NCBI GenBank assembly: GCA_003695455.1
Contig: RFJF01000012.1
Coordinates: forward strand, 1 to 19,731
Source of the DNA: Chloroflexota bacterium
GTDB taxonomy: Bacteria; Chloroflexota; Anaerolineae; 4572-78; J111
Reading direction: 5' to 3'
DNA length: 19,731 nucleotides
Part shown: in pieces, positions 14,259 to 19,731 of the stretch
Numbering within the stretch: position 1 is the stretch's first letter
Layout of the letters: every line of letters starts with the position of its first letter
The notes under the pieces: model-generated
What the model was told of the DNA's origin: nothing
The model's database searches: none
What the model saw: the letters and a program-made list of their open reading frames with translations, nothing else
Translations under genes and position numbers: made by a program

Positions 14259-14468
14259 TTACACTCTGGCAACTTGCAGAGCTACCGGACCGCTGGGTTT
14301 GCGCGTCACTTCAAATTCAACGTGGTCTCCGGCCAACAGATTTTTAAAGCCGTTTCCCGTTATCGATTGGTAATATACAAATACATCTTCATTCATCCCG
14401 GCGTCAATGTACCCGTATCCTTTTGAAGCGTCAAACCATTTAACCGTACCCGTGAGTCGTTGAGACAT
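14259..14468 (-). CDS. Cold-shock domain protein (Csp)
   Basis: This small single-stranded nucleic-acid-binding protein of the CspA family probably acts as an RNA chaperone. From ATG 14468 it is 69 residues, a single OB-fold. It has TGTVKWFD (6-13), the RNP1-like KGYGYI (16-21; commonly KGFGFI) and the RNP2-like DVFVYY (28-33), where the usual His of VFVHF is Tyr. The open frame extends to 14507, but ATG 14468 follows AGAGGAC with a 7-nt gap and starts exactly at the conserved domain. A strong promoter lies over 100 bp upstream, giving a long leader with a terminator-like structure, as is common for regulated csp genes. Confidence 0.93.
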   Translation of the reverse strand: MSQRLTGTVKWFDASKGYGYIDAGMNEDVFVYYQSITGNGFKNLLAGDHVEFEVTRKPSGPVALQVARV

Positions 14469-14505
14469 TGTGTGAGTCCTCTCTTCTGATTGATGTTCAG
14501 GCAAC

Positions 14506-14542
14506 AAAAAAACCGCCGGATCAATACAGCAAATCCCTGCGG
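14506..14542 (-). terminator. Terminator-like attenuator in the csp leader
   Basis: On the minus strand, CCGC-AG-GGAT (14533-14542), an 11-nt loop and ATCC-G-GCGG (14513-14521) form an interrupted 8-bp stem, followed immediately by TTTTTTT (14506-14512). It lies between the csp promoter and the csp start codon, so most transcripts could stop here unless the structure is opened. Confidence 0.6.
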
Positions 14543-14582
14543 CTTTGCGAAAGACTGCTTATCCTTTTTAACTCCGTGAAAA

Positions 14583-14610
14583 AGTATACAGTCTTTTTTG
14601 ATTTTGTCAA
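14583..14610 (-). promoter_or_regulatory. Promoter of the cold-shock gene
   Basis: On the minus strand, a perfect -35 TTGACA (14605-14610), a 16-bp spacer and TATACT (14583-14588): the best promoter match in the window. The leader would be about 108 nt. Confidence 0.85.
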
Positions 14611-14622
14611 GCGCTTTTTTAT

Positions 14623-14644
14623 AAGAAGTTTGTTAAAACTTCTT
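14623..14644 (-). terminator. Possible weak terminator of the Eis-like gene
   Basis: A perfect 9-bp AT-rich stem (AAGAAGTTT at 14623-14631, AAACTTCTT at 14636-14644) with a 4-nt loop lies 6 bp after the Eis-like stop codon. The sequence after it on the minus strand (ATAAAAAA) lacks a U-tract, so termination is uncertain. Confidence 0.4.
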
Positions 14645-14650
14645 TACGAA

Positions 14651-15871
14651 CTAAAACCAGTCGCCGGCAGGAATGAAAAGCGGCGTGTCAACAATGATTT
14701 TGTCCAGCCAGCTGGCGGTGTCGGCATCGGTGCGGAAGCGACCCAACTGGCGCGCATTGCGAGCCGTCAGGTAGCCGCACAGCACTTGCGTTAGCGTGGC
14801 AATGTCGGTTTCAATTTCCGGGGATGCGCCATCGGCGGGCAAAATTTCGGCGCGGCCGTCTACCAGCCGGAAAACGATGGGTTCCTGGTTGGCGGGCAAA
14901 AGCGGGTCCGTTACTTTGAGTACCCGCCGCCCAGACATGCCCCGTGTGTAAAAGCGGGTGGTCAGCGCTTTGTGCAGGTTGATAATCCGGGCCATGGGGC
15001 CGGCTGTCACGTGGCACAGGTCGTTAAAAATCCAGTACCGATTTTCGGCGTTGTCGGCCAGCGGTTGTTTGAGGCTGTGGCGCAGAGGGGTATCGGCCGG
15101 GGCCAGGTAATCAATCACGTCTGCATCCTGCTCAGCCAGAAACGCCAGCAATCCCTGGTAGGCCTCCGGTTCGCCGGCAAAAAATTCATGAATCTTCAGC
15201 ACCCGCCGCCCCGATGAGTCTGCACTGATGTTGAAAAAGCAGTAGCCGTCAATCATATCATCATTATCAAAGACCACCAGGTTGGTCCAGCGCTCTATGA
15301 TTCTATCCCACCAGGCGTTACTGCGGGTAAACCAGCCGTTGTGCCACGTCATTTGCCCTTTGTACACCACCCGCAGCATGGGCAGGTCATCCGGCGCAAA
15401 GGGGCGAACTTTGGCAGAATCGCCGGTAACGGCAATATTTTGCGGCGCAATGCGGTAGGCGTGCAGATCGCTGACGGGGGCGTAGCCAAATTTGTTGTAA
15501 TATTTGTGAGAAAACGGAAACAGCACGGACAGGGCAAAATCATCGGCGTGCATTTGAACCACGGCGCTTTCCATCATTTTGGCGGCAATGCCCTGCCGCC
15601 GGTGCGCTTCCGGCACGGTAACGCCGGCTACCGCGCCCACATCCAGCGGCACGCCGCTGAGCCACATTTTGGCCGGAAACACCGTGGTGGTGCCCACCAG
15701 TTGGCCGGAATAATCTGCCACCCAAATGTGACTTTCGTTGTAGCGGGGATTCCGTTTGAAGCGTTCCATGGTTTGCTCGGCGGTGCCGCCAAAGCCGGCG
15801 GCTCGCATGGCAATTACCGTATCCAGTTCGGCGGCCTGCATGGGCCGGATTTCTACCTGATTGATGTTCAT
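14651..15871 (-). CDS. Eis-like GNAT N-acetyltransferase
   Basis: This 406-residue protein has the Eis architecture. The first GNAT domain (about 5-150) has the acetyl-CoA loop HRRQGIAAKMM (90-100) after beta-4 VAGVTVPEA, and the characteristic LFPFSHKYYNKFGYAPVSD (117-135). A second GNAT-like domain (about 155-285) and an SCP2-like C-terminal domain (about 290-406) follow. It ends in Phe406; the free C-terminal carboxylate of a terminal Phe takes part in catalysis in mycobacterial Eis. Family members acetylate amines of varied small molecules, including aminoglycosides in some cases. The native substrate here is unknown and no resistance claim can be made. ATG 15871 follows AGGGGG. Heptamer repeats lie directly upstream. 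Confidence 0.9.
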   Translation of the reverse strand: MNINQVEIRPMQAAELDTVIAMRAAGFGGTAEQTMERFKRNPRYNESHIWVADYSGQLVGTTTVFPAKMWLSGVPLDVGAVAGVTVPEAHRRQGIAAKMMESAVVQMHADDFALSVLFPFSHKYYNKFGYAPVSDLHAYRIAPQNIAVTGDSAKVRPFAPDDLPMLRVVYKGQMTWHNGWFTRSNAWWDRIIERWTNLVVFDNDDMIDGYCFFNISADSSGRRVLKIHEFFAGEPEAYQGLLAFLAEQDADVIDYLAPADTPLRHSLKQPLADNAENRYWIFNDLCHVTAGPMARIINLHKALTTRFYTRGMSGRRVLKVTDPLLPANQEPIVFRLVDGRAEILPADGASPEIETDIATLTQVLCGYLTARNARQLGRFRTDADTASWLDKIIVDTPLFIPAGDWF

Positions 15872-15885
15872 TATTCCCCCTGTTT

Positions 15886-15920
15886 ATTCAGATTTCAGAA
15901 TACAGAGTACAGAATCCGGC
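15886..15920 (+). repeat. Degenerate heptamer repeat, copy 1
   Basis: Five consecutive 7-mers in register: ATTCAGA, TTTCAGA, ATACAGA, GTACAGA, ATCCGGC. They fill most of the 51-bp gap between the LOG-family stop and the Eis-like start, beginning 15 bp upstream of that start codon. Confidence 0.7.
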
Positions 15921-15922
15921 GT

Positions 15923-16474
15923 TTACGCGGCCAGTTTTTTCACCAGCAGGTCCACCGCTTCGGCGGCGGTGTGCGCCGGAGAGACCAGCGCCTGATGTTC
16001 GGGCCGCATGTACTCATCGCTGAGAAAGGCAGCCAGCGTGCGCTGCCACAACCCGCCCACGGCAATAATCGGGCGCGGCGAAACCTCGCCCACCTGCACA
16101 AAACTCCAAATCAGCGCCAGTTCAGAGAGCGTACCCACCCCGCCGGGCATTACAATTGCCCCGTGGCAGTGGTCTACCAAATAGAGCAGGCGGTGGCGCA
16201 GCGTTTGCTGCTTAATTTCTTCTGCCACCCAGCGGTTGGCCGGCTCTGGCCGAAACTGTTCAATCTGGGCGCTGGTTACGCCGATGACGTGGCCGCCGGC
16301 TTCGCTGGCGCCCTGGCTGGCTCCGGCCATCACCCCGCCGTAGCCGCCGGTTTGCACGGCAAAACCGGCCTCGGCCAGCTTGCGGCCCACCACCCGCGCC
16401 GATTCGTAATCGGCGGTGCCGGCTTTGGGTCTGGCGCTGCCAAAGACACTGATAATTTTTTGGGTACTGTTCAT
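15923..16474 (-). CDS. LOG-family (TIGR00725/00730-like) nucleotide-binding protein
   Basis: From ATG 16474 the protein is 183 residues with a Rossmann-like LOG fold. It begins IISVFGSARP, then has FAVQTGGYGGVMAGASQGASEAGG (38-61) and the family signature PGGVGTLSE (110-118), with Arg93/Arg95 before LLYLVDHCHGAIVM. Some LOG proteins are nucleoside 5'-monophosphate phosphoribohydrolases that cut AMP or cytokinin nucleotides to base and ribose 5-phosphate; many are uncharacterised. The signature Glu118 and upstream Arg fit that chemistry, but the substrate is unknown. A GTG at 16477, directly before the ATG, is an alternative start; the ribosome site is weak. Heptamer repeats lie upstream, as for the two other genes in this region. 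Confidence 0.88.
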   Translation of the reverse strand: MNSTQKIISVFGSARPKAGTADYESARVVGRKLAEAGFAVQTGGYGGVMAGASQGASEAGGHVIGVTSAQIEQFRPEPANRWVAEEIKQQTLRHRLLYLVDHCHGAIVMPGGVGTLSELALIWSFVQVGEVSPRPIIAVGGLWQRTLAAFLSDEYMRPEHQALVSPAHTAAEAVDLLVKKLAA

Positions 16475-16496
16475 CACATTTCTCGCATAAAATAAG

Positions 16497-16538
16497 ATTC
16501 AGGAGTCGGGAATCGGGTGTTAGGGGGGTGGTGACTCT
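16497..16538 (+). repeat. Degenerate heptamer repeat, copy 2
   Basis: Consecutive 7-mers ATTCAGG, AGTCGGG, AATCGGG, TGTTAGG, GGGGTGG, TGACTCT, many ending in GG, beginning 23 bp upstream of the LOG-family start. It shares its first 35 positions with copy 3 at about 25 of 35 bases without a gap. Confidence 0.65.
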
Positions 16539-16557
16539 TGTTGCCTGCCGTTCTGCC

Positions 16558-16577
16558 GGGGCTGTCACACTCCTTTG
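16558..16577. repeat. 20-bp element shared with 19679-19698, copy A
   Basis: GGGGCTGTCACACTCCTTTG matches the 20 bp at 19679-19698 at 16 positions. It overlaps the last codons of pheA. Each copy follows a heptamer-repeat tract and a GTTGCC/GCCG-rich stretch, so the two regions look like relatives of one longer element. Confidence 0.45.
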
Positions 16578-17398
16578 GGGTACGAGCCAAGAACCCGGAA
16601 AAATGAGGTAATCTCTTGCAAATGGTTCAGGGCGTTGCGGCAGCGTTCTTCATGCACGCTGCCTAAAAAATCAATGTAAAAGAAGTACTGCCAGCGTTTG
16701 CCCTGCAACGGACGAGATTCCATTTTGGTCAGGTCAATGTCTCGCAGGGCAAACACGGCCAAACTTTTAAACAGCGCGCCGGGCACGTTATCCATGGCAA
16801 ATACAATGGAGGTTTTGGCCTGCCCCTGCGGAACAACCGGTTCTTGCGCCACCACCACAAAGCGGGTGTAATTTTCCGGGTTGTCCTGCATATCGGCCTG
16901 CAAAATGTTCATCTGATAAATTTTGGCCGCCCGCCGGCTGGATAGCGCCGCGGCGGTGGTAATATTTTCATCTCTCAGCATTTTGGCGCTGCCGGCAGTA
17001 TCATACGCCGAAACGCGCTCGGCGTGGGGCAGCAGCCGGTTGAGCGAGTGTTCACACTGGGCCAGCGCCTGCGGGTGAGAGTAAACTTTTTGCACGTCGG
17101 CCAGTTGCACGCCGGGCAGGGCAATTAACTGGTGGGCAATGGGGATTTGCGTTTCGCCGACAATGGAAAGTTCGTGCCGCAGCAGCAAATCGTAATTGCG
17201 GTGAATACTGCCGGCCAGCGAGTTTTCTACCGGCAAAATGCCGCGCTCCACCTCTCCGCCGGTCACGGCTTCAAAAATGCTATCAAAATCTTTGTACGAG
17301 ACCGTTTCAACGGTATCGCCAAAAAAGGCCACGGCCGCCGCCTCGCTGTACGAGCCACGCTGGCCCAAAAACGCCACACGTAGGGGAGCGTTGCTCAT
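16565..17398 (-). CDS. pheA: Prephenate dehydratase
   Basis: This monofunctional prephenate dehydratase converts prephenate to phenylpyruvate, the committed step to phenylalanine. At 277 residues it has the normal length. The catalytic domain (about 6-185) has VAFLGQRGSYSEAAA, GILPVENSLAGSI (53-65), VYSHPQALAQC and the catalytic TRF motif in NYTRF (176-180). The regulatory ACT domain (about 195-277) has the Phe-binding pair GALF (207-210) and KMESRP (225-230), so feedback inhibition by phenylalanine is expected. No chorismate mutase domain is fused. ATG 17398 overlaps the stop of the upstream metallophosphoesterase by 4 nt (ATGA), indicating translational coupling. Confidence 0.97.
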   Translation of the reverse strand: MSNAPLRVAFLGQRGSYSEAAAVAFFGDTVETVSYKDFDSIFEAVTGGEVERGILPVENSLAGSIHRNYDLLLRHELSIVGETQIPIAHQLIALPGVQLADVQKVYSHPQALAQCEHSLNRLLPHAERVSAYDTAGSAKMLRDENITTAAALSSRRAAKIYQMNILQADMQDNPENYTRFVVVAQEPVVPQGQAKTSIVFAMDNVPGALFKSLAVFALRDIDLTKMESRPLQGKRWQYFFYIDFLGSVHEERCRNALNHLQEITSFFRVLGSYPKGV

Positions 17399-18075
17399 GC
17401 GGGCACCTCGATATCCAGAATTTTGTAGGGGTAAATATTGTAAATATGGGTTTGATGAAATTTGGTGTAGGTAATTTCTGTGGGGTTGTACACGTGCCGG
17501 TGTCCGTGAACCATGTAGCGGGGTTTGAAAACTTTAAGCAGCCACAAAAAAGCGTGAAATCCAACGTGGATGCGGTCGTCGCCGTTGTGAATGCCGTAGG
17601 GCGGCGAATGGGCCACAAAAATATCCAGATAACGCCCGTAGCGCAAACGGTTGCCCAGCAGCCGGGGCACCAGATGAACAAACACATTCATCCACATTTG
17701 CTGCTGGCTGTACTGAAAAAGTCCCTCACGGTAACGGATGGAACCCTCAAGGCCGGCCAACAATAAATTTTTGGATCGATAGGTTTGGCCGTGCAGATTT
17801 ACCCCCCCCATTGGCCCGGTCACTACCGAGCCGTCTGACAGGTATTCCCGTTCCGGGTCATGGTTGCCATGTACATACACCAGCGATACATTCATTACCG
17901 ACTGGATATATTCCAGATAATAGTAGGGCAGGTCGCCGCAACCAACAGCTAACGATACATCAGCATACCGGGTGGCAATGGAGGGGCTGTATATGTGTTC
18001 AACTACTTTGTCGCTGACAAAAAGAACCTTCACGGGCGGTTGTGTACCTGCGGCCTGCCGCACCAAAATTGGCAC
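17395..18075 (-). CDS. Calcineurin-like metallophosphoesterase
   Basis: From GTG 18075 the protein is 226 residues with the metallophosphoesterase motifs: SDKV (21-24; the His of the usual DxH is Val), GCGDLPYYYLEY (45-56), GNHDP (70-74), AHSPPYG (155-161) and HGHRH (190-194). Four of five metal-binding blocks are intact. The altered first block suggests a subfamily with modified metal ligation. The substrate is unknown. The conserved part begins VKVLFVSDKVV, so an in-frame GTG at 18033 (giving 212 residues) may be the real start; neither GTG has a clear Shine-Dalgarno. It is the first gene of a two-gene unit with pheA (ATGA overlap), with a promoter at 18097-18125. Confidence 0.85.
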   Translation of the reverse strand: MPILVRQAAGTQPPVKVLFVSDKVVEHIYSPSIATRYADVSLAVGCGDLPYYYLEYIQSVMNVSLVYVHGNHDPEREYLSDGSVVTGPMGGVNLHGQTYRSKNLLLAGLEGSIRYREGLFQYSQQQMWMNVFVHLVPRLLGNRLRYGRYLDIFVAHSPPYGIHNGDDRIHVGFHAFLWLLKVFKPRYMVHGHRHVYNPTEITYTKFHQTHIYNIYPYKILDIEVPA

Positions 18076-18096
18076 CGCACAGCATAAGATGCCCGT

Positions 18097-18125
18097 ATTT
18101 TAACACGAAGTTACGGCTTTTCCAA
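18097..18125 (-). promoter_or_regulatory. Promoter of the metallophosphoesterase-pheA unit
   Basis: On the minus strand, TTGGAA (18120-18125), a 17-bp spacer ending in TGT, and TAAAAT (18097-18102), which also forms an extended -10. It overlaps the lysC stop codon. Confidence 0.65.
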
Positions 18126-19520
18126 CTCAAACTCTTTGTGAATTGCCTTAACGGCGCTGTCGGCATCGCCCTGGGCAATGACAATGGAGATGTTGTATTC
18201 GCTGCTGCCCTGGGCAATGGCAATTACGTTGATTTTTTCTTTGCCCAGCGCGCCAAACAGCCGCCCGCTGACGCCGGGCATCCCCTTCATTCCGGAGCCG
18301 ACCACCGCCAGCACAACCGTGTTGTCTTCGGCTTTTACCCGGTCAAGATCTCGCCGTTCAATTTCACGGATTAATTCCTGTTCCAGTGCATCTATGACCC
18401 GCGTCACATCGGCGGTGGGTACCACAAAACAGATTGATTGTTCTGACGATGCCTGGCTAATCATCAGCACGTTGGTGTGGGTACGGGCTACGGCGGTAAA
18501 GGTGCGTCCGGCCACACCCGGAATGCCAATCATACCGGGGCCGGCTACTGTAACCAGACTCATGCCTTTAATGGCGGCAATGGCCTTAACGGTTTTGCCA
18601 TTAACGGGAGACTCTGCCGTGATGAGTGTGCCGGGGTGGTCCGGTTCAAAGGTGTTGAGAATTCTCACCGGCATGCCAACCCGGCGCGCCGGGCGAATGG
18701 CCTGCGAGTGCAGTACTTTTGCGCCAAAAAATGAGAGTTCGCTGATTTCTGCGTAAGAAAGGCGGCCAATGGGGTGGGCTTCCGGCACCACGCGCGGGTC
18801 GGTGGTCATTACCCCGTTGACATCTGTCCAAATCCAGACTTCATCGGCTTTCAGCGCCCGGCCAATGATGGTGGCGCTGTAATCGCTGCCGCCGCGCCCC
18901 AACGTGGTTGTGATGCCCTCTTTTGTGGCGCCAATAAATCCGGTTACTACCGGTACCACCCCCTGCGCCAGCAGCGGGCGCAAACCGGCCTGGGTTTTTT
19001 GAGCGGTGTCCTCAATAATAGGAACGGCGCTGCCGTGCCGTCTGTCTGTGACAATCAGTTCTGTGGCTTCTACTCCCTGCGCCGTTACCCCGGCGTTGCT
19101 GAGAATGGCTGCCACCTGCGGCACACTCATCCGCTCGCCCAGCCCGCCAATAACATCCAGCGCGCGCGGGGTTAATTCTCCCAACACGTGAATTCCGTGA
19201 CACAACGATTCAAATTCATCAAGCAGGGGCCGAATGGTAGCCATCACCGAATCCCGCTGCGGTGTGTTGCCCAGAAAATGCAGCGTGGCTTCGGCGTGTT
19301 TCTGTTCGATTTGCTGCCGGGCCTGGTGTGCGCTGGTTTCGTCGCCGGCTTCAGCCCGGTGGGCGGCATCCAGAAGCAAATTGGTTACACCGCTCATGGC
19401 AGATACAACAACCACCACGTCGTGTCCTTCGTTACGAGCTTTGCGCACAATGTTGACCACCTGGGTCAGCGCCCGCACACTCCCCACCGATGTACCGCCA
19501 AATTTCATCACAACAAGCAT
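18111..19520 (-). CDS. lysC: Aspartate kinase
   Basis: Aspartokinase makes aspartyl-4-phosphate, the first step to lysine, threonine, methionine and diaminopimelate. The 469 residues comprise an amino-acid-kinase domain (about 1-295) and two C-terminal ACT domains. The kinase domain has KFGGTSVGS (6-14), VVVVSAMSGVTN, GGLGERMS (125-132), TLGRGGSDYSA (206-216) and WTDVNGVMTTDPR (231-243). The two ACT domains (about 316-390 and 400-465) carry matching blocks, GPGMIGIPGVAGRTF and GSGMKGMPGVSGRLF, and SSEYNIS (439-445). This layout is that of the kinase half of ThrA-type enzymes without the homoserine dehydrogenase, so allosteric control by an aspartate-family amino acid is expected. ATG 19520 has AAGGAG with a 6-nt spacer. 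Heptamer repeats lie just upstream. Confidence 0.96.
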   Translation of the reverse strand: MLVVMKFGGTSVGSVRALTQVVNIVRKARNEGHDVVVVVSAMSGVTNLLLDAAHRAEAGDETSAHQARQQIEQKHAEATLHFLGNTPQRDSVMATIRPLLDEFESLCHGIHVLGELTPRALDVIGGLGERMSVPQVAAILSNAGVTAQGVEATELIVTDRRHGSAVPIIEDTAQKTQAGLRPLLAQGVVPVVTGFIGATKEGITTTLGRGGSDYSATIIGRALKADEVWIWTDVNGVMTTDPRVVPEAHPIGRLSYAEISELSFFGAKVLHSQAIRPARRVGMPVRILNTFEPDHPGTLITAESPVNGKTVKAIAAIKGMSLVTVAGPGMIGIPGVAGRTFTAVARTHTNVLMISQASSEQSICFVVPTADVTRVIDALEQELIREIERRDLDRVKAEDNTVVLAVVGSGMKGMPGVSGRLFGALGKEKINVIAIAQGSSEYNISIVIAQGDADSAVKAIHKEFELEKP

Positions 19521-19543
19521 TGGGAACTCCTTTTTATTGCAAG

Positions 19544-19585
19544 ATTCAGGGGCCAGGATTTTGGAGTTAGAGGCGAGGGGTGAGT
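19544..19585 (+). repeat. Degenerate heptamer repeat, copy 3
   Basis: 7-mers ATTCAGG, GGCCAGG, ATTTTGG, AGTTAGA, GGCGAGG, GGTGAGT, beginning 24 bp upstream of the lysC start. The first unit is identical to that of copy 2 and differs by one base from copy 1. Confidence 0.6.
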
Positions 19586-19678
19586 CTCGGGTATGTCAAC
19601 CTAAGCGCGGCAAAAGGGTTTCCTGACCGGAAAACTGTTATTTTTCATTTGCTGTTGCCGTTGCCGTGCCGCAGGCCA

Positions 19679-19698
19679 GGGACTGTCCGACTCCTCTG
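19679..19698. repeat. 20-bp element shared with 16558-16577, copy B
   Basis: GGGACTGTCCGACTCCTCTG, 16 of 20 positions identical to copy A. Here it is intergenic, about 160 bp upstream of the lysC start. Confidence 0.45.
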
Positions 19699-19731
19699 AA
19701 ACAGAGAAAATACCAGGCCGGCAAAAAAAAA

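Larger units (their letters stand above)
19521..19731. other. 211-bp non-coding end of the window, lysC leader region
   Basis: No open frame looks real here. On the lysC strand it holds the ribosome site, a heptamer tract (19544-19585), a TTGACA at about 19592-19597 without a good -10 partner, a GTTGCC-type short repeat (about 19663-19680), a 5-bp CTCTG-AAA-CAGAG hairpin (19694-19706), and a run of nine A at the window edge. No lysine riboswitch core was recognised. Confidence 0.5.

Noticed and set aside
15341..16495. 384-residue plus-strand open frame over the Eis-like and LOG genes
   Set aside because: It crosses two well-supported minus-strand genes and their intergenic repeat, with no domain signal.
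19592..19597. TTGACA on the minus strand as a lysC -35 box
   Set aside because: No acceptable -10 lies 15-19 bp downstream; the sequence there is GC-rich.
19521..19731. Lysine riboswitch or other amino-acid leader upstream of lysC
   Set aside because: No conserved lysine-riboswitch core, no terminator before the start codon and no leader peptide rich in aspartate-family amino acids were found in the visible 211 bp; a longer leader could extend beyond the window.
1..19731. CRISPR arrays, insertion sequences, tRNA genes, prophage or toxin-antitoxin genes
   Set aside because: No regularly spaced direct repeats, transposase motifs, tRNA-like cloverleaf or phage-type genes were seen on either strand.

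Overview
This window looks like a stretch of chromosome from a free-living bacterium with roughly 55-58% GC. RNase J, a PdxS-type vitamin B6 pathway, an Eis-like acetyltransferase, an LPxTG-like anchored surface protein and degenerate 7-bp intergenic repeats would fit a member of the Chloroflexota (Anaerolineae-like). That placement is inference from gene content and family resemblance. No phage, plasmid, transposon, CRISPR, tRNA or rRNA signal is visible.

Layout: three rightward genes sit at the left edge: the C-terminal end of an unidentified TPR-like protein, pdxS, and a PAP2-like membrane protein with its own consensus promoter. They converge at a bidirectional terminator (about 2225-2258) on a long leftward series that fills the rest of the window. 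In order from left to right this series is dnaN; a secreted, sortase-signal-like surface protein; a methyltransferase with a zinc ribbon; a polyprenyl-phosphate sugar transferase and a family 2 glycosyltransferase (surface polysaccharide cluster); a tandem GNAT, a MaoC-type hydratase and a PsuK-like PfkB kinase (one operon, transcribed from the kinase); a divergent YchF-type GTPase; RNase J; a cold-shock protein; an Eis-like acetyltransferase; a LOG-family protein; prephenate dehydratase with an overlapping metallophosphoesterase; and aspartate kinase. Lastly there is 211 bp of non-coding sequence up to the window end.

Functional themes: replication and chromosome segregation (dnaN plus a perfect 16-bp parS site at 6314-6329), cell-surface construction (anchored protein, sugar transferase, glycosyltransferase), RNA and translation housekeeping (RNase J, Csp, YchF-like), and amino acid biosynthesis (aspartokinase, prephenate dehydratase). 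The best non-coding observations are the parS centromere site just upstream of the methyltransferase, a cluster of palindromes on the dnaN promoter, a terminator-like attenuator between the cold-shock promoter and its gene, and a family of degenerate heptamer repeats that starts 15-24 bp upstream of three different start codons. I do not see a convincing new multi-gene defence or mobile system; the strongest leads are the non-coding elements and the anchored surface protein.
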